A stretch of 5,340 nucleotides of DNA from Flammeovirgaceae bacterium (GCA_003229495.1 QIEB01000302.1:1-5340); one strand, 5' to 3'; shown: positions 1-5,340, counted from the stretch's first letter. Translations and numbers: made by a program. The notes: generated by a model from the sequence alone, not told the origin.

Positions 1-2
1 TC

Positions 3-122
3 GATTTGGGCTTTCATTTCCAGTTGAACAGTGTTCAGCTTCAAAGTCGCAGTGGCATCATTATGGTACCGATTGGAAATCATGTTTTCTTTTCAACTGG
101 TTGGTCAAGTATACCCAATTAA
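3..122 (+). CDS. Possible C-terminal end of an unidentified protein (5' end outside window)
   Basis: One plus-strand frame is open from the window edge to a TAA at 120-122 and would encode about 39 residues ending in FFSTGWSSIPN. The pattern of alternating hydrophobic residues (GIIMVPIGNHVFF) resembles the end of a beta-rich domain, and the sequence after the stop becomes AT-rich and looks non-coding. I do not recognise the family. The next gene is a methyltransferase typical of surface-polysaccharide clusters, so this could be the tail of another gene of such a cluster, but nothing in the peptide proves it. A competing plus-strand frame (2-184) is also open and ends in an ATGA overlap with the methyltransferase start; its peptide, rich in Cys, Trp and His, looks less protein-like to me. 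A short minus-strand frame starting at 83 is a third option. Confidence 0.33.
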   Translation, partial: DLGFHFQLNSVQLQSRSGIIMVPIGNHVFFSTGWSSIPN

Positions 123-180
123 TTCTTTATTGCGAATCGATGAAATTAGCTAAATTCGACACCAGTCAAAAACTACTGAA

Positions 181-906
181 ATGAAGCGTATCAGGTTATT
201 GGGATATCAGGTTGATGTCAGGGTTAACAAAATCAAAAAAAGACCCAAAAATGTTAATACGATGGAGATAGAAGCCACTCCGCCATATAAACTAAATTTC
301 GGTCCGGGGCCCAATTGGGTAAAGCCCGACGGCTCTTGGCTAAGTGTGGATATTGAGCCGGAGTGGGGAGATATTGTAGTGAACTTCCAGAATTTCGAGT
401 CCCTCCCTTTGGTAGACGAAAGTTGTATATGTGTGTATGGTTCCCATGTATTTGAGCATATGAGTATATTCAAAACACCCCTGATTTTCAAGGAAATTTA
501 TAGAGTAATGAAAAAGGGTGGGGTCTTTAGATTGATTCTGCCGGATGTGGAAAAGAGCATACGCGAGTACATTAACCAAAATAATGAGTTTCTTCTATTT
601 AAACGCCGGAAAGATCGGCTGAAAACAAAATATGGTATTGATTACACCCTGTTTGAATGCATGAGGGATGATTTCATTTCACCCAGCGGGCAACCAGATC
701 TACTTGGTAAAGATGCCCTGGCACATCAAAACGCCTGGGATTTACCGACACTTTGCGCGCATCTTGAGCGAGCGGGATTTTCGAGTTGTAATATCCATAA
801 AATGGGCTTCCAAAAAAGTGGATTTGACTATTTTAGTTTCGAAGGGACCTATCCCTCAGAGGCCAACGAAGATTACCGGTCACTGTATGTTGAGGCGGTT
901 AAATGA
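181..906 (+). CDS. Class I SAM-dependent methyltransferase (Methyltransf_11-like)
   Basis: A 241-residue protein that should transfer a methyl group from S-adenosylmethionine. The Rossmann-type core is visible. LNFGPGPNW (38-46) is the glycine-rich SAM loop, written GPGP where relatives usually have GCG. SVDIEP (55-60) holds the acidic residue that ends strand 2. GSHVFEHM (87-94) matches the S-x-V-x-E-H motif, and EIYRVMKKGG (105-114) followed by FRLILPDV is the post-motif III segment. The later stretch AHQNAWDLPTLCAHLERAGF (181-200) and the ending SLYVEAVK are typical of small methyltransferases from polysaccharide and O-antigen loci. That family context suggests a sugar or glycolipid acceptor, but the acceptor cannot be read from the sequence. 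The start at 181 is the most upstream one possible, because an in-frame TAA lies at 151-153. ATG 262 (residue 28) is a credible alternative that would remove a basic leader. The stop codon TGA is the first base triplet of the tandem repeat that follows. Confidence 0.88.
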   Translation: MKRIRLLGYQVDVRVNKIKKRPKNVNTMEIEATPPYKLNFGPGPNWVKPDGSWLSVDIEPEWGDIVVNFQNFESLPLVDESCICVYGSHVFEHMSIFKTPLIFKEIYRVMKKGGVFRLILPDVEKSIREYINQNNEFLLFKRRKDRLKTKYGIDYTLFECMRDDFISPSGQPDLLGKDALAHQNAWDLPTLCAHLERAGFSSCNIHKMGFQKSGFDYFSFEGTYPSEANEDYRSLYVEAVK

Positions 907-1100
907 GGGACGGAGGATGAGGGACGAAGGTGGTAGGGACGAGGGACGAGGGTGGCAGGGACGAAGGACGAGGGTGGTAGGGACGAGGGTGTTAGGGACG
1001 AGGGACGAGGGTGTTAGGGACGAAGGACGAGGGTGTTAGGGACGAGGGTGTTAGGGACGAAGGTGTGGTAGGGACGAAGGACGAGGGTGGTAGGGACGAA
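904..1100 (+). repeat. G-rich tandem repeat of 15- and 22-base units
   Basis: About ten imperfect direct units follow each other without spacers. The unit is TA, then GGGACGA once or twice (the second copy often AGGACGA), then GGGTGG or GGGTGT. Long 22-base units start at 934, 956, 993, 1015 and 1069. Short 15-base units start at 978 and 1037. Irregular units start at 904, 918 and 1052. Lengths of 15 and 22 equal two or three heptamers plus one base, so gain or loss of a 7-base block explains the two sizes. The array starts inside the stop codon of the methyltransferase and is strongly purine-rich on the plus strand. It probably expands and contracts by slippage, and any function is unknown. 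Confidence 0.93.
936..1056 (+). other. Predicted G-quadruplex-forming clusters within the repeat
   Basis: Runs of three guanines recur with short loops. At 936-960 four runs are separated by ACGA, ACGA and TGGCA. At 980-1019 six runs are separated by ACGA, TGTTA, ACGA, ACGA and TGTTA. At 1031-1056 four runs are separated by TGTTA, ACGA and TGTTA. Each cluster meets the usual G3N1-7 rule for quadruplexes. The G-rich strand is the same strand as the methyltransferase transcript, so a quadruplex could form in the 3' untranslated RNA as well as in DNA. Whether it forms or matters is inference. Confidence 0.55.
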
Positions 1101-1136
1101 GGACCAGGAACCAGAAACCAGAAACCAGAAACCAGA
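1101..1136 (+). repeat. Heptamer repeat (AAACCAG-type) continuing the G-rich array
   Basis: Five heptamers in exact 7-base phase follow the G-rich array: GGACCAG at 1101, GAACCAG at 1108, and AAACCAG at 1115, 1122 and 1129, trailing off into AAATT. The phase continues from GGACGAA at 1094, so this is the degenerate or diverged edge of the same array and not an unrelated element. It ends 34 bases before the start codon of the kinase gene and may lie in its promoter or leader region. Confidence 0.9.
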
Positions 1137-1170
1137 AATTGTAACTAATTGTATGGTAAATTTAAGCTAA

Positions 1171-1530
1171 ATGGATTCTAGTAAATTTTTCCGGAGTTTT
1201 TCTTATGCCCTGAGAGGAATAGGAACTGTATTCAAAGAAGAATTTAATGCCCGGGTCCATCTGTTGGCCGCCATTGTAGCAATAGTGCTGGGGTTTGTCT
1301 TGAAAGTTTCGTGGTTTGAATGGATTATTCTGATTCTGGTGATAGGAGGAGTGTTTGCCATGGAACTGATCAATACCAGTATTGAGAACCTGGCTGATCT
1401 TTATAGTTCCGAATTTAATCCAAAAATAAAGAAAATAAAGGATCTATCTGCTGGTGCTGTATTAGTAGCATCCATAACCGCCCTTCTCATTGGTTTGATC
1501 ATCTTCTTGCCGAAGATATTGGCAAAATAA
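1171..1530 (+). CDS. dgkA: Diacylglycerol kinase / undecaprenol kinase family protein (three-helix membrane enzyme)
   Basis: A 119-residue integral inner-membrane kinase of the prokaryotic DAGK family (PF01219). The family phosphorylates diacylglycerol or undecaprenol with ATP and recycles lipids used in envelope and cell-wall synthesis. Three membrane segments are visible at about 30-46, 50-70 and 93-115, after an amphipathic N-terminus. The catalytic and metal-binding residues line up with the E. coli enzyme: E24 in the FKEEFNAR segment, E65, N68, E72 and D76 in ELINTSIENLAD, and K90-D91 in KIKDLSAGAV. Length is normal for the family. Which lipid it uses cannot be decided here; many enzymes outside Proteobacteria prefer undecaprenol. 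The start ATG lies 34 bases after the heptamer repeat. TAAATTTA at 1157-1164 resembles the Bacteroidota -7 box (TAnnTTTG), but I find no well-spaced -33 element. Its stop codon abuts that of the opposing DinB-like gene. Confidence 0.92.
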   Translation: MDSSKFFRSFSYALRGIGTVFKEEFNARVHLLAAIVAIVLGFVLKVSWFEWIILILVIGGVFAMELINTSIENLADLYSSEFNPKIKKIKDLSAGAVLVASITALLIGLIIFLPKILAK

Positions 1531-2121
1531 CTATTCCCTAAGTCTGCCAGTAAACACATTCACTTTGGGACTAATTGGGTTCCCGGCAGTCCTTCTCATT
1601 AAAACCAGCTGCCCGGTATGCCATAAAGCATCAGAAATTGGACCATTGATCATATTCCAGAAGGGGAATTCGGACTGGTTCTCTCCTCGTTTGAAGATTA
1701 CCCGATAGTTTTCCATCGCATCCGGGTGTCCTGCCTTCATAAGCCCGCTGGCTTTTTGAAAATTCTTCAGTGTTTGTGCTCTTTTTTGCTGGAAGGTCAT
1801 GTCCGACCAGTCGGCAGGCCTCTCGTTTACAATACTCTGGGGTGCGTTTACTATAGTAAGCGATAGTCCGTAAATATGATCCAGGGTTTCCTCCAAGGAG
1901 CGGCCCTCCGGACTGGGTTTATATTTTAAATCCTGCTCTCGAATGCCCTCTGTAGCCCAATAATACCTAAATCCCAGGCCATCGACCAAACGTCCCATTA
2001 CATTGCTTGCACTATAGGTGTCTGGATGAGGGGGTATTTCATAATACGGAAGCAGGTTTTGACTCTGGGCGTTCATATTGGTTGTCATAATTAGTACAAT
2101 GATCAAGAATTCAGTTCTCAT
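1531..2121 (-). CDS. Secreted DinB-like (DinB/YfiT four-helix fold) protein
   Basis: A 196-residue protein with a Sec signal peptide (hydrophobic FLIIVLIM at 5-12, likely cut after MNA at residue 18), so the mature part should act in the periplasm. The body fits the DinB/YfiT metal-binding helical-bundle family. An early helix (VMGRLVDGLGFRYYWATEGI, 41-60) leads into SLEETLDHIYGLS with H82, and the late helix ISDALWHTGQLVLMRR carries H168 before the typical G-Q. Family members usually have a His triad with HxxxH in the last motif; here the first His of that pair is D164, so the site is H/D/H. The activity of this subgroup is unknown; other DinB relatives are thiol-dependent transferases or hydrolases. 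The gene is divergent from the Gfo/Idh-like gene across 84 bp and could share its control region. It converges directly on the kinase gene with no base between the stop codons. Confidence 0.83.
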   Translation of the reverse strand: MRTEFLIIVLIMTTNMNAQSQNLLPYYEIPPHPDTYSASNVMGRLVDGLGFRYYWATEGIREQDLKYKPSPEGRSLEETLDHIYGLSLTIVNAPQSIVNERPADWSDMTFQQKRAQTLKNFQKASGLMKAGHPDAMENYRVIFKRGENQSEFPFWNMINGPISDALWHTGQLVLMRRTAGNPISPKVNVFTGRLRE

Positions 2122-2141
2122 TTGATTTTAAAAATTGCTAC

Positions 2142-2161
2142 CTAAAATACTCCTATTTTAG
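2142..2161. promoter_or_regulatory. 20-bp palindrome in the divergent intergenic region
   Basis: A perfect inverted repeat with 8-base arms, CTAAAATA and TATTTTAG, around the 4-base centre CTCC. It lies 20 bp upstream of the DinB-like start codon and about 44 bp upstream of the oxidoreductase start. Each arm, read outward, gives TATTTTAG, one base away from the Bacteroidota -7 consensus TAnnTTTG. It could be an operator for a dimeric regulator controlling both genes, or a symmetrical pair of promoter boxes. I could not find a matching TTG -33 element at normal spacing in either direction, and such AT-rich palindromes also arise by chance. Confidence 0.35.
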
Positions 2162-2205
2162 CGGAATATCTTATTTTGAGCAGATGTACCTCCACAATAC
2201 GTGAT

Positions 2206-3195
2206 ATGAGAAAATTTGCTTTCTATTTATTTTTTATGGCAATGAGTATTGGCGCCCATGCTCAAGAAATCAAACCGCCTCCTATGAAGATAGGTATAGT
2301 CGGTTTGGTACATACCCATGTACACTGGATTTTGAACAGGGCCTCCACCGGGGATTTTAAAATTGTAGGTATCGCAGAACCCAACCTGGAGTTGGCACGA
2401 AGATACCTGGACCAGTACAATCTACCTATGAGCCTGGTGTATCCGACCATTGAGGAAATGTTGGATGCGGCCAAGCCACAGGCGGTGACAGCGTTCAATA
2501 CCATCAGAGATCACCTCAGGGTGGTGGAATTATGCGCGCCCAGAGGGATCCATGTAATGGTAGAAAAACCGTTGGCGGTTAATTTGGGTCATGCCTTACA
2601 AATGGCCAGACTGGCTAGAAAGCATAATATTCATCTATTGACCAACTATGAAACAACCTGGTATGGGAGCAACCACCATGCCCTGAAATTGCTTCAGGAA
2701 GAAGCTCAAACGTTTGGAGATATAAGGAAAATTGTGGTCCATGATGGGCATCCCGGGCCTAAGGAAATAGGAGTTGATGAGGAGTTTTTAGAATGGCTTA
2801 CAGACCCCTATTGGAATGGGGCGGGAGCGTTGATGGATTTTGGTTGTTATGGGGCCAACCTTTCAACCTGGCTACATAAAGGAAAGATGCCTGATGAAGT
2901 TTTTGCAGTAACCCAACAAATAAAACCTGATATCTATCCAAAAGTGGACGATGAGGCAACCATTATTCTGACTTATGAAAAGTCACAAACCATCATTCAG
3001 GCAAGTTGGAACTGGAACTACAACCGCAAAGACCTGGAGATCTATGGCCAATATGGCTATATCCACTGCCTTGATGGTACCGATATGCGGGTTATGCGCT
3101 CTGAAAAAGAGGGTGCTATCCTTGTTACCGCTCCGGAATTATCAGCACCCTTGGATGATCCGTTTTCTTATTTCATTGCAGTAATCAGAGAATAA
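2206..3195 (+). CDS. Secreted Gfo/Idh/MocA-family oxidoreductase, C-terminally truncated by a frameshift
   Basis: Encodes 329 residues of a Gfo/Idh/MocA-type protein, a family of NAD(P)-dependent dehydrogenases and related enzymes acting on sugars and polyols. ATG 2206 is preferred because it gives a clean Sec signal peptide (MRKFAFYLFFMAMSIGAHA|QE). A TTG at 2176 would only add ten polar residues. The N-terminal Rossmann domain starts at MKIGIVGLVHTHVHWIL (27-43), where the usual GxGxxG is replaced by GLVHTH. The acidic end of strand 2 is GIAEPN (55-60) and the hallmark EKP is at 120-122. The C-terminal sheet domain includes YWNGAGALMDFGCYGANL (202-219). The reading frame stops after SYFIAVIRE, whereas relatives continue with a final helix. 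That missing segment is present in the -1 frame (see 3192-3317). The residue that replaces the glycine loop and the lack of a twin-arginine signal make NAD binding and export of a folded cofactor enzyme uncertain. Confidence 0.87.
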   Translation: MRKFAFYLFFMAMSIGAHAQEIKPPPMKIGIVGLVHTHVHWILNRASTGDFKIVGIAEPNLELARRYLDQYNLPMSLVYPTIEEMLDAAKPQAVTAFNTIRDHLRVVELCAPRGIHVMVEKPLAVNLGHALQMARLARKHNIHLLTNYETTWYGSNHHALKLLQEEAQTFGDIRKIVVHDGHPGPKEIGVDEEFLEWLTDPYWNGAGALMDFGCYGANLSTWLHKGKMPDEVFAVTQQIKPDIYPKVDDEATIILTYEKSQTIIQASWNWNYNRKDLEIYGQYGYIHCLDGTDMRVMRSEKEGAILVTAPELSAPLDDPFSYFIAVIRE

Positions 3196-3317
3196 AACCC
3201 CAGCCTGATGACCTCAGCAGTTTGCAAAATAATCTCATAGTTATGGCCATATTGCAATGGGCCAGGTTGTCAGCCAAACAGGGCAAGAAAGTCAGTTTGA
3301 GCGAATTGGAGGACTAA
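3192..3317 (+). pseudogene. Out-of-frame C-terminal tail of the Gfo/Idh-like oxidoreductase
   Basis: In the frame one base back from the preceding gene, 41 sense codons run from ATA 3192 to TAA 3315-3317. They read IKPQPDDLSSLQNNLIVMAI, then LQWARLSAKQGKK, then VSLSELED. This is the standard ending of the family: a (G/E)-I-K-P turn, a D-L-S-S-L-x-N-N helix, and a final A-x-x-S-A-x-x-G-K-x-V strand. Restoring one base near 3189-3195 (for example GAAATAAAA in place of GAATAAAA) joins the parts into a gene of 2206-3317 encoding about 370 residues, a normal length for the family. The repaired stop would lie only 9 bases from the opposing sulfatase stop, which fits the compact spacing elsewhere in the window. 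It is either a real recent frameshift mutation or a one-base sequencing error in an A run. Confidence 0.85.
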
Positions 3318-3326
3318 AGTCATCCA

Positions 3327-4898
3327 CTAGAACTCCTGACAGGCAATTTCTTCGAGTTTCTGGTGTAATAACCGGGCTTGTTCCGGGTATTCGGAAATTA
3401 AATTCTGGGTTTCTGCGATATCAATTGAAAGATCATACAAGGCCCCGTTTGGTCCGCCGGCCTGCGGATCAATGGAAACCGGGTCACTAAACCCACCGGA
3501 TCCCAATACCGGGGTGTATTTCCATTTCCCTTGCCTGATGGCAAACAGACCGCTCAACGAGTGCTGGATCATTTGCATCCTGGCAGGTTTAGTCGACTCT
3601 TTACCTAAAATAACCTCTGACATATCATAACTATCAGGTGCTGCGCCTTCAGGGACTTTTTTGCCGATAACACCGGCCATGGTGGCCATAAAATCCGTGG
3701 TACTTAGTAATTGGTCCGACTGACTTCCTTCGGGTACATGCTCCGGCCAACGCACCACATAGGGAATGCGGTGTCCTCCCTCGTAGATATCCGCCTTTTG
3801 TCCCCGGTATATATAGTTGGGGCGATGAGCAAATAGTCCCTTGTCTTTCACTGTCCAATGTGCTCCGTTATCAGATGATAAGACTACCAGCGTATTGTTT
3901 GTGAGTCCCATCTCATCCAACAATTTTAACAAAATCCCAATCTGATTATCCACTAGTTTCACAAAATCCGTGTATTTCCCGGCGTTGGTAGTTCCGACGG
4001 TTTCTCCCGTGGGTAACCAAGGAGTATGTGGAGCGGTCAATGGTAGATATAGAAAGAACGGGCGCTGGTCAGTTTCCTGTTTCTTAATAAATTCTGCCCC
4101 CTTAGTAATTATCTCACTCAATACACCATCAAATTGGAATCCGGGACTTACCTCCCCGGCCCTCCAGAAAACACCTCTGCCATCCTCCTGTTCACTTTTC
4201 CCTGTTGTATAGTCAGTAGGCTGATCCGCTGCTATTCCATTTTCAAGATATAGGTATGGCGGCATATCCAGGGAAGCAGGAAAAATATATGAATACTCAA
4301 ACCCTAACTGGTTTGGCCCACCTGCAACAGGTTTAGTGTAATCCACATTACTGCCCAATTCCTGGTCAAACAGGTAGTGCCAGTCATATTGTTCAATAGG
4401 TCTGGCCTCATCTTTTAACTGCCACCCAAGGCCCAGATGCCATTTGCCTACCACGCCGGTACGATAACCATTGCTTTTTAAAAATGATGCTACAGTTACC
4501 TGAGAAGGGCTAATCAAAGGAGGTGAATAGCCCCAGAGCACACCACTTTTTAATGAAGTACGCCAGCAATATTCACCTGTAAGGATCCCATAACGTGTGG
4601 GCGTGCAAACAGCCGATGCAGAATGTGCATCGCTGAAACTCATCCCCTCGATAGCCAAACGATCCATGTGAGGTGTTTGCACTGCTGATTCCCTGTTGTG
4701 TACAGAGAGGTCACCGTAGCCCAGATCATCAGCTAATATGTAGATGATATTGGGCCGTACCTTTTGGCTATCCTTTTGGACTCCTACTTGATTACAGGAG
4801 GTAACAAAAATAAATACCAGAATTAGGGCAGGGATAAAAATGCCATTGGTACCAGAAGAAACTACAGGTCGGGGATGTGAGAAGACAACTATTGCCAT
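3327..4898 (-). CDS. Lipoprotein sulfatase (arylsulfatase-type, formylglycine-dependent)
   Basis: A 523-residue sulfatase of the alkaline-phosphatase superfamily (PF00884) that should hydrolyse sulfate esters, most likely on a carbohydrate. The hydrophobic segment ALILVFIFVTSC ends in a lipobox with C35, so it is probably a lipid-anchored periplasmic or surface protein. Visible active-site residues are D57-D58 (ADDLGYGD), the formylglycine motif C98-T-P-T-R102 followed by GILTG, K152 and H154 in GKWHLG, H291 in TAPHTPW, D343-N344 in SSDNGAHW, and K368 in RGQKADIYEGGHRIP. The C-terminal GALYDLSIDIAETQNL segment is the usual family signature. Maturation needs a separate formylglycine-generating enzyme or anaerobic maturase, neither of which is in the window. 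The signal peptide has an unusually long n-region (about 22 residues) without Lys, and there is no later ATG, GTG or TTG before the lipobox. It starts 11 bp after the cytochrome stop, suggesting one operon. The exact substrate class cannot be assigned. Confidence 0.95.
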   Translation of the reverse strand: MAIVVFSHPRPVVSSGTNGIFIPALILVFIFVTSCNQVGVQKDSQKVRPNIIYILADDLGYGDLSVHNRESAVQTPHMDRLAIEGMSFSDAHSASAVCTPTRYGILTGEYCWRTSLKSGVLWGYSPPLISPSQVTVASFLKSNGYRTGVVGKWHLGLGWQLKDEARPIEQYDWHYLFDQELGSNVDYTKPVAGGPNQLGFEYSYIFPASLDMPPYLYLENGIAADQPTDYTTGKSEQEDGRGVFWRAGEVSPGFQFDGVLSEIITKGAEFIKKQETDQRPFFLYLPLTAPHTPWLPTGETVGTTNAGKYTDFVKLVDNQIGILLKLLDEMGLTNNTLVVLSSDNGAHWTVKDKGLFAHRPNYIYRGQKADIYEGGHRIPYVVRWPEHVPEGSQSDQLLSTTDFMATMAGVIGKKVPEGAAPDSYDMSEVILGKESTKPARMQMIQHSLSGLFAIRQGKWKYTPVLGSGGFSDPVSIDPQAGGPNGALYDLSIDIAETQNLISEYPEQARLLHQKLEEIACQEF

Positions 4899-4909
4899 TG
4901 ATTCTAGTG

Positions 4910-5340
4910 TTATTCCAGAGTACCCAGGAACGCTAATACGTCCCTAATTTCCTTTTTTGTTAACACCTGTCCCATAGGAGGCATACTGGAAGGAATACTC
5001 CTTTGCTGGGTAATGTTGGGCTTTGCAACCTCCAGTATTTGCTGATTCCCGATTTTTAAAGTCAGGGTATCCGCCGTTTCTGACTGGACCAATCCGGTGA
5101 CTGTTTCCCCATCTTCTAAGTTAAGTGTTACCATGTGGTATCCTTCAGCAAATGAGCCACTGGGGTTAACCAGTGCAGTTAGCAATTCCTTCGACGATAA
5201 CCTGGAGCCTACGCCGGACAGGCCTGGCCCCATGGTTCCGCCAGTTTCAAAAATAGTGTGACAACGTACGCATTGTGCAGCTTCATGGGTCCAGAATATG
5301 TTTTGTCCTTTATCGCTGTTTCCACCACTCAGGGTTTCCA
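4910..5340 (-). CDS. c-type cytochrome with Planctomycete/Verrucomicrobium-type haem-binding domain (partial, N-terminus outside window)
   Basis: The last 142 residues of a larger protein; the frame is open to the window edge, and the internal Met at 5233 is not a credible start because the haem motif lies upstream of it. CVRCH (residues 23-27 of the visible part) is a covalent haem-binding C-x-x-C-H. It is followed by GPGLSGVGSRLSSKELLTAL, NPSGSFAEGY, a strand-rich middle section (DGETVTGLVQSE), and SSMPPMG with M119 as the likely axial haem ligand before LTKKEIRDVLAFLGTLE. This order matches the TIGR02603 putative haem-binding domain, usually found at the C-terminus of long secreted dehydrogenase-like proteins with a beta-propeller. 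It should work in the periplasm in electron transfer from a substrate oxidation. It lies 11 bp upstream of the sulfatase, on the same strand. The nature of the missing N-terminal domains is unknown. Confidence 0.9.
   Translation of the reverse strand, partial: ETLSGGNSDKGQNIFWTHEAAQCVRCHTIFETGGTMGPGLSGVGSRLSSKELLTALVNPSGSFAEGYHMVTLNLEDGETVTGLVQSETADTLTLKIGNQQILEVAKPNITQQRSIPSSMPPMGQVLTKKEIRDVLAFLGTLE

Noticed and set aside
2..184. Upstream open frame with a 4-base ATGA overlap with the methyltransferase start
   Set aside because: The overlap is attractive, but the peptide is rich in Cys, Trp and His and less protein-like than the frame ending at 122. Kept only as an alternative in that entry.
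668..1039. Open frame running from inside the methyltransferase into the repeat, encoding an RDEGRG-rich tail
   Set aside because: Overlaps the well-supported methyltransferase in another frame; the low-complexity tail is only the repeat translated.
990..1056. Telomere-like TTAGGG motifs
   Set aside because: They arise from the junction of repeat units (GTGT-TAGGG) and do not form TTAGGG tandem copies.
904..1136. CRISPR array
   Set aside because: Units abut directly with no unique spacers, and their lengths vary by 7 bases; no cas genes are present.
1515..1550. Bidirectional terminator between the kinase and DinB-like genes
   Set aside because: Only a 5-base stem (TGGCA/TGCCA) with a loop of over 20 bases can be drawn, with no T tract.
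2176..2205. TTG start for the oxidoreductase
   Set aside because: It would place ten polar residues before an otherwise complete signal peptide; ATG 2206 is a better start.
3186..3200. Programmed -1 ribosomal frameshift in the oxidoreductase
   Set aside because: No X-XXY-YYZ slippery heptamer precedes the stop in the required phase and I see no downstream stem-loop; the family is not known to use recoding.
3257..3490. Plus-strand open frame at the oxidoreductase/sulfatase junction
   Set aside because: It is antisense to the sulfatase and overlaps the displaced oxidoreductase tail in a different frame.
3649..4212. Short open frames inside the sulfatase, on both strands (3649-3858 and 3970-4212)
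   Set aside because: They are shadows of the sulfatase, which has all its catalytic motifs in one continuous frame.

Overview
The window looks like a chromosomal piece from a member of the Bacteroidota, probably a marine or environmental Cytophagales-like lineage. The pointers are moderate GC, Sec-type signal peptides ending in A-x-A|Q, no clear Shine-Dalgarno sequences, and a lipoprotein sulfatase beside a cytochrome with a Planctomycete/Verrucomicrobium-type haem domain. The assignment is inferred from gene content, not from a marker gene.

Left part (1-1530, plus strand): the possible tail of an unidentified gene (to 122), a SAM-dependent methyltransferase (181-906) of the kind common in surface-polysaccharide loci, and a G-rich tandem repeat that begins at the methyltransferase stop codon (904-1136). 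The repeat is built on a 7-base unit, with longer units of about 15 and 22 bases. A small three-helix diacylglycerol/undecaprenol kinase (1171-1530) follows.

Middle (1531-3317): a secreted DinB-like protein on the minus strand has its stop codon directly against the kinase stop. An 84-bp divergent intergenic region with a 20-bp palindrome (2142-2161) separates it from a secreted Gfo/Idh/MocA-type oxidoreductase. That oxidoreductase most likely starts at ATG 2206. It is broken near its 3' end: the frame stops at 3195, but the expected C-terminal helix continues in the -1 frame to 3317, so the gene carries a frameshift or a sequencing error.

Right part (3327-5340, minus strand): a c-type cytochrome with a TIGR02603-like haem domain (C-terminus only, running off the window edge) is followed after 11 bp by a lipoprotein sulfatase with an intact C-T-P-T-R formylglycine motif. 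The two are probably co-transcribed. Oxidoreductase, sulfatase and cytochrome fit an outer-layer or periplasmic function in breaking down sulfated carbohydrate, but substrate and cooperation are inference.

I found no RNA gene, CRISPR array, transposase or complete novel system. The two items most worth a second look are the repeat and the frameshifted oxidoreductase.
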